A stretch of 54,234 bases of DNA. It comes from Chromatiales bacterium. Lineage in GTDB: Bacteria; Pseudomonadota; Gammaproteobacteria; Chromatiales; Chromatiaceae. The DNA lies in assembly GCA_030145485.1 (NCBI GenBank), contig JAQYVP010000017.1, forward strand, positions 1-54,234. The letters run 5' to 3'. The notes beneath the pieces were generated by a model. That model did not search any database. It was not told where the DNA came from and worked only from the letters and a program-made list of their open reading frames with translations. Positions within the stretch are counted from its first letter, which is position 1. Each line of letters begins with the position of its first letter. Shown in pieces: positions 35,857-44,890 of the stretch. Position numbers and translations under genes: made by a program.

Positions 35857-36734
35857 TGCGGCAGCTGCGTGGAGAACTGCTGCAGCAGGAACCGATGGGG
35901 CCTCACTGCAGCTGGCGCACGGGTGGGGTCGTGAAGCAGTTGTTTCGACCGGCGGATATTGATGATCTACAGCAGTTTCTGCAGCAACTTGCCGATGATG
36001 AGCCGCTGCTGTGGGTCGGACTGGGAAGCAATTTGCTGGTGCGAGACGGCGGCTTTGACGGCAGTGTGATTCTTACCAAAGGACGGCTTCAGGAGATTGC
36101 AATCTGTGATGACGAACTCTCTGCACAAGCAGGTGCGAGCTGTGCAAAGGTGGCAAGGGCGAGTGCTAAACAGGGTTACTGTGGTCTTGAATTTTTTGCC
36201 GGTATTCCCGGCACCATTGGCGGCGCGCTGGCCATGAATGCCGGCGCATTCGGCAGCGACACCTGGAGAAATGTAATCAAGGTTGAAACCATTGATCGAC
36301 ACGGCGTCATCAGAACTCGTTTGCCACAGGAGTTTGATGTGCACTACCGTGAAGTGGCCCGGCCTGAGGATGAGTTTTTTGTGCGCGGCTGGTTTCGTCT
36401 GCAAGCTGGTGATGTGAAACAGGCACAGCAACAAATCCGGCAATTGCTGGAGCAGCGCAGCCGCACGCAGCCAACCACGCAGGCAAGCAGCGGATCGACA
36501 TTCCGCAATCCGCAGGATGATTTTGCGGCGCGCCTGATTGAGTCTGCCGGTCTCAAAGGCTACTGTATCGGCGGAGCCTGTGTTTCTGAAAAACATGCAA
36601 ATTTTATTATCAATCGTGGCAGCGCCACGGCAGCGGATATTGAACAGTTGATGGAGTACGTACAACAGCAGGTATTGCAGCAAAGCGGCGCCAGATTGCA
36701 GGCCGAAGTGCATATAGTCGGGGAGGAGGCATGA
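35856..36734 (+). CDS. murB: UDP-N-acetylenolpyruvoylglucosamine reductase
   Basis: A 292-residue FAD enzyme producing UDP-MurNAc with NADPH. FAD segments are LGSNLLVRDGGFDG and EFFAGIPGTIGGALAMNAGA; the proton-donating Ser lies in SSGSTFRNP and the C-terminal EKHANFIIN is typical of the short (type II) MurB. The start ATG overlaps the murC stop (TGATG). E. coli keeps murB outside the dcw cluster; here it is inside, between murC and ddlB. Confidence 0.96.
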   Translation: MRQLRGELLQQEPMGPHCSWRTGGVVKQLFRPADIDDLQQFLQQLADDEPLLWVGLGSNLLVRDGGFDGSVILTKGRLQEIAICDDELSAQAGASCAKVARASAKQGYCGLEFFAGIPGTIGGALAMNAGAFGSDTWRNVIKVETIDRHGVIRTRLPQEFDVHYREVARPEDEFFVRGWFRLQAGDVKQAQQQIRQLLEQRSRTQPTTQASSGSTFRNPQDDFAARLIESAGLKGYCIGGACVSEKHANFIINRGSATAADIEQLMEYVQQQVLQQSGARLQAEVHIVGEEA

Positions 36735-37690
36735 GTGCTGGAGATCGCTTTGGAAAGGTTGCAGTACTGATGGGGGGGACATCTGCCGAGCGTGAAGTCT
36801 CGCTGAACAGTGGTCAGGCTGTTCTCGACGGTTTGCTGCGCGGGGGCGTCAATGCACATGCTGTGGATATCACCACTGCAAAAGATATTGTGGGTCTCTA
36901 TCAGAATCACTTCGAACGTGCATTTATCGTGCTGCACGGCAGGGGCGGTGAAGATGGCCAGATCCAGGGAGCGCTGCAAACTCTGGGAATTCCCTATACC
37001 GGCAGCGGCGTGATGGGATCCGCTATCGCCATGGATAAATACCGCACCAAGTTGCTATGGGAGGGGTGTGGTCAGCCGACGCCCGCCTATCAATTGCTGC
37101 GCAACTCCGATGACCTGGAGTTGGCGGCTGCGCTGGGCTTTCCTCTTATGATCAAACCTGCAAACGAAGGCTCGAGTATCGGTATGTCGCGTGCCACCAC
37201 TGGCGAGGAACTTGTCAGGGCCTGGCAGGTAGCGCGTGAGTATGACTCAATTGTGATTGCAGAACGGTGGATCACGGGAAGTGAATATACGGTCGCTATT
37301 CTGGGGCGTGATGCACTGCCAGTGATTCGTCTGCAGACACCCAATGCATTTTATGATTATGAAGCCAAGTATCAATCGGATGAGACTGGCTATCACATCC
37401 CTTCGGGTCTCGACCCCGTCAAGGAGAAACAGGCGCAGGATCTTGCGCTGGAGGCATTTGATGCTGTAGGAGCCAGCGGCTGGGGACGTGTCGATATGAT
37501 GATCGATGAAGCCGGTGCAATGTGGCTGATCGAGGTCAATACCGTGCCGGGAATGACGGATCACAGCCTGGTGCCGATGGCGGCAGAGGCGCAGGGGATC
37601 GGTTTTGATGCGCTGGTGTGGAAGATCCTTGATCAGACGATTGAACAAACGATGGAACAGACGGCTGAACAGATGATGGAGCATGCTTGA
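36731..37690 (+). CDS. ddlB: D-alanine--D-alanine ligase
   Basis: A 319-residue ATP-grasp enzyme. GTSAEREVSLNSG (~15-27) is the N-terminal D-Ala binding motif, HGRGGEDGQIQG (~64-75), the lid loop KPANEGSSIGMS (~137-148) and the Mg site EVNTVPGMTDHSLVP (~260-274). It supplies D-Ala-D-Ala to MurF. The C-terminal tail has an odd repeated sequence, QTIEQTMEQTAEQMMEHA, from tandem 12-base-like repeats, not conserved in the family. Overlaps: murB four bases, ftsQ one base. Confidence 0.96.
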   Translation: MSAGDRFGKVAVLMGGTSAEREVSLNSGQAVLDGLLRGGVNAHAVDITTAKDIVGLYQNHFERAFIVLHGRGGEDGQIQGALQTLGIPYTGSGVMGSAIAMDKYRTKLLWEGCGQPTPAYQLLRNSDDLELAAALGFPLMIKPANEGSSIGMSRATTGEELVRAWQVAREYDSIVIAERWITGSEYTVAILGRDALPVIRLQTPNAFYDYEAKYQSDETGYHIPSGLDPVKEKQAQDLALEAFDAVGASGWGRVDMMIDEAGAMWLIEVNTVPGMTDHSLVPMAAEAQGIGFDALVWKILDQTIEQTMEQTAEQMMEHA

Positions 37691-38493
37691 TGGCTGCAAA
37701 GAGGAAAGCAAGCGTTAAAAAGCAAGCTGTTTCCCGCACTGATGTGTTGTGGATGCGCTCCGGCGGCACCCTGTTGTTGATCGCCATCATTGCAGTCGCA
37801 GCCTACTGGATCAATGAAAAAACCAAGGATCCGTCACTGATGCCGGTGAAGTCCGTGGTGCTGGATGGGAGTTTTGAGCATGTCAAACGCAGTCAACTGG
37901 AAAGCATAATTTCGGGAGCGATGAGCGGTGGATTCTTCATGCTGGACGTCAACCACATACAGTCTGCTCTCAAGCAACTGCAGTGGGTCTCTGCTGTCAC
38001 TGTACGCAGGGTGTGGCCGGACAGGCTGGTGATCAAAATCGAGGAGCATGTACCATTTGCACGCTGGGGGAGTGCCCAACTCATTAGTCAGCAGGGGGAG
38101 TTGTTTTCACCACAGCTCGAGGAAGCCTTTATGGCTCTTCCTCAGATCGATGCTGAGGCGCGATTTGCAGAAGATGTGATGCAGCATTTCCGCCAGATCA
38201 GAGAGCTCCTGACTGGAGAGACTGTCGTGGCGCGACTACGTCGCAATGCACGCAGTGGCTGGACAGTCTGGCTGGCCTCGGGGGTGCGTATCGAGCTGGG
38301 CAACAGCAGGGTCATGGAACGCTTGGCAAGAGCCGGTTTGATGCTGAATCATTTTGCCGACCACAGAGCCACGCTCGAGGTTATCGATGCGCGTTACTCC
38401 GGAGGAGTGGCAGTGAGAATGAAACAGCTGGATCCTATAGAAAGCGAAAAAACAAAAGCGTTGAAAAAAGAGTCGATTGAGTCACAGATATGA
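37690..38493 (+). CDS. ftsQ: Cell division protein FtsQ
   Basis: A 267-residue bitopic protein: basic cytoplasmic tail (~1-25), one membrane helix (GGTLLLIAIIAVAAYWI, ~26-42), POTRA domain (~52-125, VKSVVLDGSFEHVKRSQLES onward) and FtsQ beta domain to the end (VIDARYSGGVAVRMK). It anchors FtsLB to the divisome. The ATG overlaps the ddlB stop (TGATG); the stop overlaps the ftsA start (ATGA). Confidence 0.95.
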   Translation: MAAKRKASVKKQAVSRTDVLWMRSGGTLLLIAIIAVAAYWINEKTKDPSLMPVKSVVLDGSFEHVKRSQLESIISGAMSGGFFMLDVNHIQSALKQLQWVSAVTVRRVWPDRLVIKIEEHVPFARWGSAQLISQQGELFSPQLEEAFMALPQIDAEARFAEDVMQHFRQIRELLTGETVVARLRRNARSGWTVWLASGVRIELGNSRVMERLARAGLMLNHFADHRATLEVIDARYSGGVAVRMKQLDPIESEKTKALKKESIESQI

Positions 38494-39722
38494 GTGTACA
38501 AGCGGATAAAAATCTCATTGTCGGACTGGATATAGGAACATCCAAGATTGTCTGTCTTGTCGGTGAGATACAGGCGGATGGCGAGATCGAGGTCATCAGC
38601 ATCGGCACGCATCCTTCGACGGGCCTGAAAAAAGGCGTGGTGGTCGATATAAAAGCGACGGTGAGCTCGATTCAGCGTGCTGTCGAGGAGGCGGAGCTGA
38701 TGGCGGGGTGTGAAATCCATTCGGTATTTGCCGGAATTGCAGGCAGCCACATTACGAGCCTCAACTCACACGGTATCGTGGCTATCAAGGATGGCGAGGT
38801 GACGCAGAGTGATGTTGACAGGGTGATTGATGCAGCACAGGCTGTGGCGATCCCGGCGGACCGCAAAATCCTGCATATACTGCCACAGGAATTCATCATT
38901 GATGAGCAGGAGGGGATTCATCAGCCCGTGGGTATGTCCGGTGTGCGTCTCGAAACGCGTGTACATATCGTCACCGGGGCTGTCAGCGCGGCGCAGAACA
39001 TTGACAAGTGTGTGCGTCACTGTGGTTTGGAGGTCAGCGATCTAACCCTGGAACAGCTTGCCTCGAGCTACGCGGTACTCTCGGATGATGAGAAGGAGCT
39101 GGGTGTTTGCCTGGTTGATATTGGCGGCGGCACCACGGATATCGCAGTCTTTACCGATGGTTCGATCCGGCATACAGCGGTGATTCCAATTGCCGGTGAC
39201 CAGGTGACAAACGATATTGCGGTCGCTCTGCGCACACCAACAGTGCATGCCGAGGAGATCAAGATTCGTTATGGATGTGCATTGACGCAGCTGGCGGCTA
39301 CGGAAGAGACCATCGAGGTTGCCAGTATAGGCGATCGCCCCTCCAGAACCCTGTCACGCCAGACACTGGCGGAGGTAATCGAGCCACGTTACGAAGAGTT
39401 GCTGCAGCTGATACACGCAGAATTGAGACGCAGTGGTTTTGAGCATCTTCTGGCTGGCGGCATTGTCATGACCGGTGGGAGTTCAAAGGTGGAAGGCTTG
39501 ATCGATCTGGCGGAAGAGGTGTTCCATATGCCTGTCAGGCTGGGGATCCCGCAGTTAGTCACCGGCATGACCGAAGTCATCAACAATCCGATTCACGCAA
39601 CCGGTGTGGGACTGCTGCTGTTCGGTCTTGAAAATGGAGCAGCCAGTGAACGTGGCCGTGAAAAGGGAAGTTTTCGTGAAATCTGGGGGCGTATGAAGAG
39701 CTGGTTTCAGGGAAATTTCTGA
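38490..39722 (+). CDS. ftsA: Cell division protein FtsA
   Basis: A 410-residue actin-like protein that tethers FtsZ to the membrane. LIVGLDIGTSKIVCLVGE (~9-26) is the phosphate 1 motif, followed by the 1C domain (~85-165), VDIGGGTTDIAVF (phosphate 2), MTGGSSKVEG (adenosine motif) and the amphipathic membrane-targeting C-terminus IWGRMKSWFQGNF. It closes the overlapping chain: a 235-bp gap with hairpins separates it from ftsZ. Confidence 0.97.
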   Translation: MSVQADKNLIVGLDIGTSKIVCLVGEIQADGEIEVISIGTHPSTGLKKGVVVDIKATVSSIQRAVEEAELMAGCEIHSVFAGIAGSHITSLNSHGIVAIKDGEVTQSDVDRVIDAAQAVAIPADRKILHILPQEFIIDEQEGIHQPVGMSGVRLETRVHIVTGAVSAAQNIDKCVRHCGLEVSDLTLEQLASSYAVLSDDEKELGVCLVDIGGGTTDIAVFTDGSIRHTAVIPIAGDQVTNDIAVALRTPTVHAEEIKIRYGCALTQLAATEETIEVASIGDRPSRTLSRQTLAEVIEPRYEELLQLIHAELRRSGFEHLLAGGIVMTGGSSKVEGLIDLAEEVFHMPVRLGIPQLVTGMTEVINNPIHATGVGLLLFGLENGAASERGREKGSFREIWGRMKSWFQGNF

Positions 39723-39816
39723 TGATGGCAGCGAGTATCAGAGCGGATGCAGAGAACACTGAAAAGGACTGGGAGTCAACTGATAATGCATGACAATAGA
39801 ATTGATTGACAAAATT

Positions 39817-39877
39817 TTTTCAATGGCCGGATGCCTACCAGGCCGTTGAAAAGATACCGGATGCATCTGAATCCGGT
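39817..39877 (+). promoter_or_regulatory. Two tandem hairpins between ftsA and ftsZ
   Basis: TTTTCAATGGCC (39817-39828) pairs with GGCCGTTGAAAA (39841-39852), with a single T-G wobble and a 12-base loop; ACCGGAT (39856-39862) pairs with ATCCGGT (39871-39877). Neither is followed by a long T run, so they may be RNA-processing or attenuation structures instead of full terminators. They lie about 80-140 bases before the ftsZ start. Confidence 0.5.
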
Positions 39878-39957
39878 TGGGGATGGCGGGAAGATTTTCT
39901 TCCTGTTTTGGAGGCAATACATAAATGACTAATTTAACTGGGTGCAGGAGATAACTG

Positions 39958-41157
39958 ATGTTTGAAATAATCGATAACTATACACAAGAAGCAGTGATCA
40001 AAGTGATTGGCGTTGGCGGGGGAGGTGGAAATGCCGTCAGCCATATGTTGAGTGAAAGTCTTGAAGGGGTTGACTTTATTTGCGCGAACACTGATGTGCA
40101 GGCTCTCAACAGGAGCGGCGTTCCGGCATTACTGCCAATCGGCTCGGAATTGACCAAGGGGCTCGGCGCCGGAGCGAACCCGCAGGTTGGTCAACAGGCG
40201 GCATTGGAGGATCGTGACCATATCAGAGAGCAACTGCAGGGCGCCGATATGGTTTTTATCACCGCCGGTATGGGAGGTGGAACCGGTACAGGCGCGGCCC
40301 CCGTGGTCGCCGAGATCTCAAAAGAACTCGGAATTCTGACTGTGGCTGTGGTGACCAAGCCATTTCGTTTTGAAGGTGGACGCCGCATGCAGGCAGCCGA
40401 GCTTGGTATCAAGCTGCTGCGCGAATCCGTTGATTCCCTGATTACCATTCCAAACGATAAGCTTGTGCCTGTGCTGGGGTCAAATATGACGCTGCTGGAT
40501 GCCTTTAAAGCTGCCAATGACGTTTTGCTGAATGCTGTGCAGGGTATTTCGGAGCTGATCACCAAGCCTGGTCTGATCAATGTTGACTTTGCCGATGTGC
40601 GTACGGTGATGGCCGAAATGGGCCTTGCGATGATGGGCAGCGGTAGTGCAACAGGTGAGGATCGTGCACGTGAAGCTGCTGAAACCGCATTGCAGAGTCC
40701 GCTGCTGGAAGATGTCAATCTGACCGGCGCCAAGGGGATCCTTGTCAATATTACCGCCGGGATGGATATGTCGATCGGTGAATTTGATGAAGTTGGCACC
40801 ACTGTCAGAGAGTATGCAGATGATGATGCGACTGTCGTTGTCGGCACCGTGATTGATCCGGATATGCATGATGAACTCAAGGTCACCGTTGTTGCGACTG
40901 GAATCGGTGGTGAAGAGGAGCAGAAGCAACCGAAGAGACCCGAAGTGCGTAAACCGGAAATGGAGGTTGTCAAACAGCCGAAGGTGGCTGGCAGCGACGT
41001 CAATCCTGATGCAAATGCCCCTGCCAGTTACGGAGAGTTTGATAACCCAACCATCATCCGCAGAACGACCAAGGTTGCTGCAAAGAGTGAGCCTGCTGCC
41101 AGTGCAGGAATGGATTACCTTGATATTCCTGCTTTTTTGCGCAAACAGAATGATTAA
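39958..41157 (+). CDS. ftsZ: Cell division GTPase FtsZ
   Basis: A 399-residue tubulin homologue. [13 protein letters not shown] (~18-30), the GTP signature [15 protein letters not shown] (~104-118), [11 protein letters not shown] and the T7 loop are intact. After a variable linker (~320-380) comes the conserved C-terminal peptide [12 protein letters not shown], which binds FtsA and ZipA. It is preceded by GCAGGAGATAACTG, a good ribosome site. A separate promoter is likely but not clear. Confidence 0.98.
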   Translation: MFEIIDNYTQEAVIKVIGVGGGGGNAVSHMLSESLEGVDFICANTDVQALNRSGVPALLPIGSELTKGLGAGANPQVGQQAALEDRDHIREQLQGADMVFITAGMGGGTGTGAAPVVAEISKELGILTVAVVTKPFRFEGGRRMQAAELGIKLLRESVDSLITIPNDKLVPVLGSNMTLLDAFKAANDVLLNAVQGISELITKPGLINVDFADVRTVMAEMGLAMMGSGSATGEDRAREAAETALQSPLLEDVNLTGAKGILVNITAGMDMSIGEFDEVGTTVREYADDDATVVVGTVIDPDMHDELKVTVVATGIGGEEEQKQPKRPEVRKPEMEVVKQPKVAGSDVNPDANAPASYGEFDNPTIIRRTTKVAAKSEPAASAGMDYLDIPAFLRKQND

Positions 41158-41198
41158 ATTGCGATAAATCTTGCAGATGTCATCATTTTATAGTTTAA

Positions 41199-41269
41199 TA
41201 TTAGGGAATTCCCTAATAAAGAGGGGAGTGTTGTCTAAAGGAGGGCTCATAAGCACTGTATTTAGACAA
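41199..41269. promoter_or_regulatory. Two perfect dyads between ftsZ and lpxC
   Basis: 41199-41218 is TATTAGGGAATTCCCTAATA, a perfect 20-base palindrome. 41231-41239 (TTGTCTAAA) is exactly inverted at 41261-41269 (TTTAGACAA) around 21 bases. The first looks like an operator or hairpin, the second like a stem-loop ahead of lpxC. Neither has a T run. Confidence 0.55.
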
Positions 41270-41299
41270 TCTTAACCTCGTGATTCAAAGAGATTGCTG

Positions 41300-42214
41300 A
41301 TGATAAAACAGCGCACCCTTAAGAACAGCATCAAGGCGACCGGTGTCGGGCTTCATACCGGCGATAAAGTGTTGTTGACTCTGCGCCCTGCAGCAGCGAA
41401 TACAGGCATAGTATTTCGCCGCATAGATCTTGACACTCCTGTCGAGATTGAAGCCAGGGCGGTAAATGTTGGAGACACCAGTCTCTCGACGACGCTGGAA
41501 AAAGGTGATGTGCGGGTCTCCACGGTGGAACACCTGCTGTCAGCCTTTGCCGGTCTCGGTGTCGATAATGCCTATGTCGATGTCAGTGCGCCTGAAGTGC
41601 CGATCATGGACGGTAGTGCGGCGCCATTTGTTTTTTTGATTCAGTCCGCGGGGATTGTCGAACAAAATGTGGCAAAGCGCTTTGTGCGGATTCTACGGCC
41701 TATCGAGGTCAATGACGGTGATAAAAAAGCCGCATTGACTCCTTTTGATGGCTTCAAAATGAGCTTTGGTATCGAATTTGACCATCCTGCATTCATTGAC
41801 CGGCCAAAAACAGCAATCATCGACTTCTCCTCAACATCTTTTGTGCGCGAAGTGAGCCGCGCGCGAACTTTTGGTTTCCTCAATGAGATTGAAATGCTGC
41901 GCGAAAATAATCTTGCACTGGGGGGGAGTCTGGACAATGCCGTGGTTGTCGATGACTATCGGGTCATGAATGAAGATGGGTTGCGTTATGAGGATGAATT
42001 CGTCAAACACAAGATTCTGGACGCCGTTGGTGACCTCTACCTGCTCGGCCACAGCCTGATAGGCGCTTTTCACGGCTTCAAGTCAGGACATGCGTTGAAC
42101 AACCAGCTGCTACATGCATTGATGGCGGATCAATCCGCATGGGAAGAGGTTGTATTCGATGAACAGGACGGCGCCCCCATCTCCTATATTCAGGCAGCTA
42201 AAGTTACGGCTTGA
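41300..42214 (+). CDS. lpxC: UDP-3-O-acyl-GlcNAc deacetylase
   Basis: A 304-residue zinc deacetylase, the committed step of lipid A synthesis. [20 protein letters not shown] at the N-terminus, [20 protein letters not shown] (zinc His ~78), and [16 protein letters not shown] (zinc His/Asp and catalytic residues, ~235-250) are intact. ATG 41300 is preferred over TTG 41294. It ends 11 bases inside the convergent dciA-like gene. Its position after ftsZ is standard for gammaproteobacteria. Confidence 0.97.
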   Translation: MIKQRTLKNSIKATGVGLHTGDKVLLTLRPAAANTGIVFRRIDLDTPVEIEARAVNVGDTSLSTTLEKGDVRVSTVEHLLSAFAGLGVDNAYVDVSAPEVPIMDGSAAPFVFLIQSAGIVEQNVAKRFVRILRPIEVNDGDKKAALTPFDGFKMSFGIEFDHPAFIDRPKTAIIDFSSTSFVREVSRARTFGFLNEIEMLRENNLALGGSLDNAVVVDDYRVMNEDGLRYEDEFVKHKILDAVGDLYLLGHSLIGAFHGFKSGHALNNQLLHALMADQSAWEEVVFDEQDGAPISYIQAAKVTA

Positions 42215-42629
42215 GCGCTTTTGAGAGACGCAGTAAAACGGCTTTCAGATCCTTGTCTGCTGTGCAGGCGGCTGCATCCGATAATATCACTGCGGCCTTG
42301 TCGGAATGACGGGGACGGGTTTTTGTCTCCACCGGTTGTTGCCGGGACTGTGGCGGTGATACCCTGATCTTGACCTCCCTGACCGCAGCGATTTCAGCAA
42401 TTTTCCCACTGAGGTACCTTATCTTACTCGCCCATACCGGCGCATCGACATAGAGTGTCAGGACTTGACTTTTTGTGTGTGCGGCTGTAAGATGGACAGT
42501 TAAATCGCGTGGAAATTGTTGCTGGATTCGCTGTAACAGTTTAGCTTCCTCCCTGTAGGTTTCGTACAGAGAGGAGAAGAAATCGCTATGTTGTAAATAG
42601 CGTGAGACGGTTTGAGAGTGTTTTGCCAT
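42204..42629 (-). CDS. DciA-like protein (DUF721)
   Basis: A 141-residue DUF721 protein. Its helical N-terminus is followed by a KH-like domain (~50-95; [22 protein letters not shown], split) and a basic, Pro/Arg-containing tail. Family members (DciA) load the replicative helicase DnaB in bacteria lacking DnaC/DnaI; whether that is so here is inferred. Convergent with lpxC, sharing 11 bases, and divergent from the M23 peptidase: the same neighbourhood occurs in other gammaproteobacteria. Confidence 0.8.
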   Translation of the reverse strand: MAKHSQTVSRYLQHSDFFSSLYETYREEAKLLQRIQQQFPRDLTVHLTAAHTKSQVLTLYVDAPVWASKIRYLSGKIAEIAAVREVKIRVSPPQSRQQPVETKTRPRHSDKAAVILSDAAACTADKDLKAVLLRLSKALKP

Positions 42630-42678
42630 GTGAATCTCTCTTTGAAAGACCTGCTCCTTATTGTTGAGGAAAAGTTGT

Positions 42679-43593
42679 ATGTTTTCAAGCTCAATAGAGA
42701 AAAAAATCTCCTTGCCAAAGCTGGCAATGCATGTTTCGTTACTGTTTTCTGTGTCGATAGTTGCTGCAGGTATGGCTGGGAAAGTTGGCTATCAGCTTGG
42801 TTATCACAACGCCACTATTCCAGCGGAATCAAAATCTCAGATAGCGTCACTCAAGGAGATGGTGAGCAAAGAGCGTGAGAACCTGCAACAGGTCAAGTTG
42901 AGTACTGATAATAATCTGGATGCCCTGGCCATCAAACTGGGATCGTTGCAGGCGAAACTGATGCGTCTGGAGGCTATTGGAGAGCATCTTGTCTCCGTGG
43001 TTGATGTCGATATCGATAAAGATGTCTTCAAAGAGGCGCCTGCAATGGGTAGCGCCTCGGATGGTGAAGCGGGCCGCACTCAATCCTCGATCGATCTGCT
43101 GATGGGAATCGAACGTTTAAGCGATCAACTGATTTCCCAGGATAAGCAGCTGACCACGCTGGAAAAAGTGCTGGCCGAGCGTGACATAAAAAAAGAGGTC
43201 GTGCCTTCGGGTATGCCGGTACAGGGCTATATCTCATCGGGGTTCGGTGGCAGACTCCATCCGATATCCGGAAAATACAAGGGCCATCAGGGTGTTGATA
43301 TTCCCGGGAAAACCGGCACCAGGATCAAGGCGGTTGCCGGCGGTGTGATCGTCGCTTCGAAGCGGATCTCAGGATATGGGAATATGGTTGAGATCAAGCA
43401 TGCCGATGGTTTCAGCACGCTTTATGCGCACAACAAGAAAAATATCGTAAAAGTGGGCGATATCATTGAAAAAGGTGAGTCTGTCGCACTGCTAGGCAGC
43501 ACCGGGCGTTCAACAGGTCCACATGTCCATTTTGAAGTTCGCAAACATGGAAAGCCCGTCAATCCTATGCGCTATATTAACGCGATCAACTAA
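42679..43593 (+). CDS. M23-family murein endopeptidase with N-terminal anchor
   Basis: A 304-residue envelope protein: a membrane anchor or signal (~20-45), a coiled-coil region (~50-100; LKEMVSKERENLQQV), then a LytM/M23 domain (~195-300). Zinc ligands are seen in SSGFGGRLHPISGKYKGHQGVDI (split: H in GGRLHP, H-x3-D in HQGVD) and in GPHVHFEV. It should cleave peptide cross-bridges in the periplasm. ATG 42679 is chosen with AGGA eight bases upstream; the frame opens at TTG 42661. It ends at a strong two-way hairpin. Confidence 0.9.
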   Translation: MFSSSIEKKISLPKLAMHVSLLFSVSIVAAGMAGKVGYQLGYHNATIPAESKSQIASLKEMVSKERENLQQVKLSTDNNLDALAIKLGSLQAKLMRLEAIGEHLVSVVDVDIDKDVFKEAPAMGSASDGEAGRTQSSIDLLMGIERLSDQLISQDKQLTTLEKVLAERDIKKEVVPSGMPVQGYISSGFGGRLHPISGKYKGHQGVDIPGKTGTRIKAVAGGVIVASKRISGYGNMVEIKHADGFSTLYAHNKKNIVKVGDIIEKGESVALLGSTGRSTGPHVHFEVRKHGKPVNPMRYINAIN

Positions 43594-43643
43594 AAAAGGG
43601 ATGCTCTGTACGACGCGCTTCGTGCACAGCATCCCTTCAGGTT
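43594..43643. terminator. Bidirectional terminator between the M23 gene and bamE
   Basis: AAGGGATGC (from 43597) pairs with GCATCCCTT (ending 43637), with an inner ACGA/TCGT stem. On the minus strand the stem is followed by TTTTTTAG, and on the plus strand by GGTTTTCTT. The two genes are convergent, as expected for a shared terminator. Confidence 0.75.
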
Positions 43644-43752
43644 TTCTTACCGCGCCCCCATCCCGCCGATTCATCAGAGCATCCCTAAAATAAAAATAGT
43701 CCTTTTTTACGTTCGCTGTAGATGAAACCCCGTGGTTCTCTCGGACAGGTTT

Positions 43753-44229
43753 CTAGTCGATGGTGTCGCCTATTTTATCCAGGGTGCGTTGGAAAAACCC
43801 CTTTCCTTGGTTGTCAGGCACTGAAACCACGATGCGCTCATTTTCATCATCGATCTCCTCATCCGGTTCATAGTCCCCGGCTATGCGCTCAAGTATTCCA
43901 TCATTACTGAAATAGAGTGTGAGGTTCATGTGCACAAGTTCCTCGCCGGGGACCTGCAGCCAGTAAAGATAATCCCAGCGCTGCTGATGGAAAACATCGA
44001 CAAAGGAGGGTGTTCCCAGCGCCAGGCGCACCTCTTCTTTAGACATGCCAGGCTCAAGTTTTTCAAGCGCTTCGCTGTTGAGGATATTACCCTGCTGGAT
44101 CGTCTGCTTGTGTACAAAAGAGATTTTCGAAAATGGCTTTTGAGCAACACCTTTGACAATCTTTTCTGAGGTGGCACAGCCACAAGTCAGTAAACTGACC
44201 GTGAGGATGGAAAAGAGATGCCTGTGCAT
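43753..44229 (-). CDS. bamE: Outer membrane assembly lipoprotein BamE
   Basis: A 158-residue lipoprotein; lipobox LLTCGC (Cys ~18). The SmpA/OmlA domain is typical: IQQGNIL (~44-50), GMSKEEVRLALGTPSF (~61-76), and RWDYLYWL. It is a non-essential subunit of the BAM complex that inserts outer-membrane beta-barrels. At 158 residues it carries an acidic tail (EPDEEIDDENE and beyond) longer than E. coli BamE (113). It is divergent from fur, a conserved pairing. Confidence 0.94.
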   Translation of the reverse strand: MHRHLFSILTVSLLTCGCATSEKIVKGVAQKPFSKISFVHKQTIQQGNILNSEALEKLEPGMSKEEVRLALGTPSFVDVFHQQRWDYLYWLQVPGEELVHMNLTLYFSNDGILERIAGDYEPDEEIDDENERIVVSVPDNQGKGFFQRTLDKIGDTID

Positions 44230-44263
44230 ATTTAGCTACTGATTTTTATACGGAAAGGCTGTT

Positions 44264-44287
44264 ATTATACAGCAATCAGAGATTGCT
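44264..44287 (-). promoter_or_regulatory. bamE promoter with a 17-base dyad
   Basis: On the minus strand TATAAT (44269-44264) is a perfect -10. Between it and a possible -35 (TTCCTT) lies AGCAATC-N3-GATTGCT (44271-44287), an exact dyad in the promoter spacer, as expected for a repressor or activator site. It could also act on the divergent fur gene. It does not match the usual Fur box. Confidence 0.5.
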
Positions 44288-44403
44288 AAGGAACATCTGA
44301 ATCAATCTATAGGTGGCGTCGAAAAGCATGGACAAAAAGGCAAGCGAGATTGGTATTTTAATCAATGCATCATCCCTTACCACTAACAGAGAAACAGGAC
44401 CCC

Positions 44404-44844
44404 ATGGATAATAATGATATTCGTCAGGCCGGGCTCAAAGTCACTTTGCCACGCCTCAAAATTCTCGAAATTCTTGAACGTAGTCAATTGCATCATCTCA
44501 GTGCAGAGGATATCTATAAGATTTTACTGAAGAATGATGAGGAGATCGGTCTCGCCACTGTTTACCGTGTCTTGACACAGTTTGAAAGTGCTGGACTCGT
44601 CAAGCGCCAAAATTTTGAAGGCAGTACTTCGGTGTTTGAACTGGATCGTGGCATGCACCATGATCATATTGTTTGTGTTGAGTGCGGGCATGTCGAGGAG
44701 TTTGTCGATGAAACCATCGAGAGGACGCAAAAGAAGATCGCGCAGAAGCTCGGTTTTGAGCTGGCCGAGCACTCCATGGTTCTCTACGGACGCTGTGAAA
44801 ACAGCAGTTGTCCTCATCGCAAGACAAGATCCCGAAAAGTATAA
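44404..44844 (+). CDS. fur: Ferric uptake regulator
   Basis: A 146-residue Fur repressor. Winged helix at ~1-85 (LKVTLPRLKILEIL; SAEDIYKILLKNDEEIGLATVYRVL split) and a dimerisation/metal domain with MHHDHIVCVECGHVEEF (~86-102) and the C-terminal CENSSCPHRK; the CxxC and CxxxxC pairs bind structural zinc. With ferrous iron it represses iron-uptake genes. The frame begins at 44365, but ATG 44404 with CAGGA just upstream gives the normal length. Confidence 0.96.
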   Translation: MDNNDIRQAGLKVTLPRLKILEILERSQLHHLSAEDIYKILLKNDEEIGLATVYRVLTQFESAGLVKRQNFEGSTSVFELDRGMHHDHIVCVECGHVEEFVDETIERTQKKIAQKLGFELAEHSMVLYGRCENSSCPHRKTRSRKV

Positions 44845-44890
44845 CCGGGCCGGTTTCCTTCGTTTGGACAACGTCTTACGTCGATAGCAT

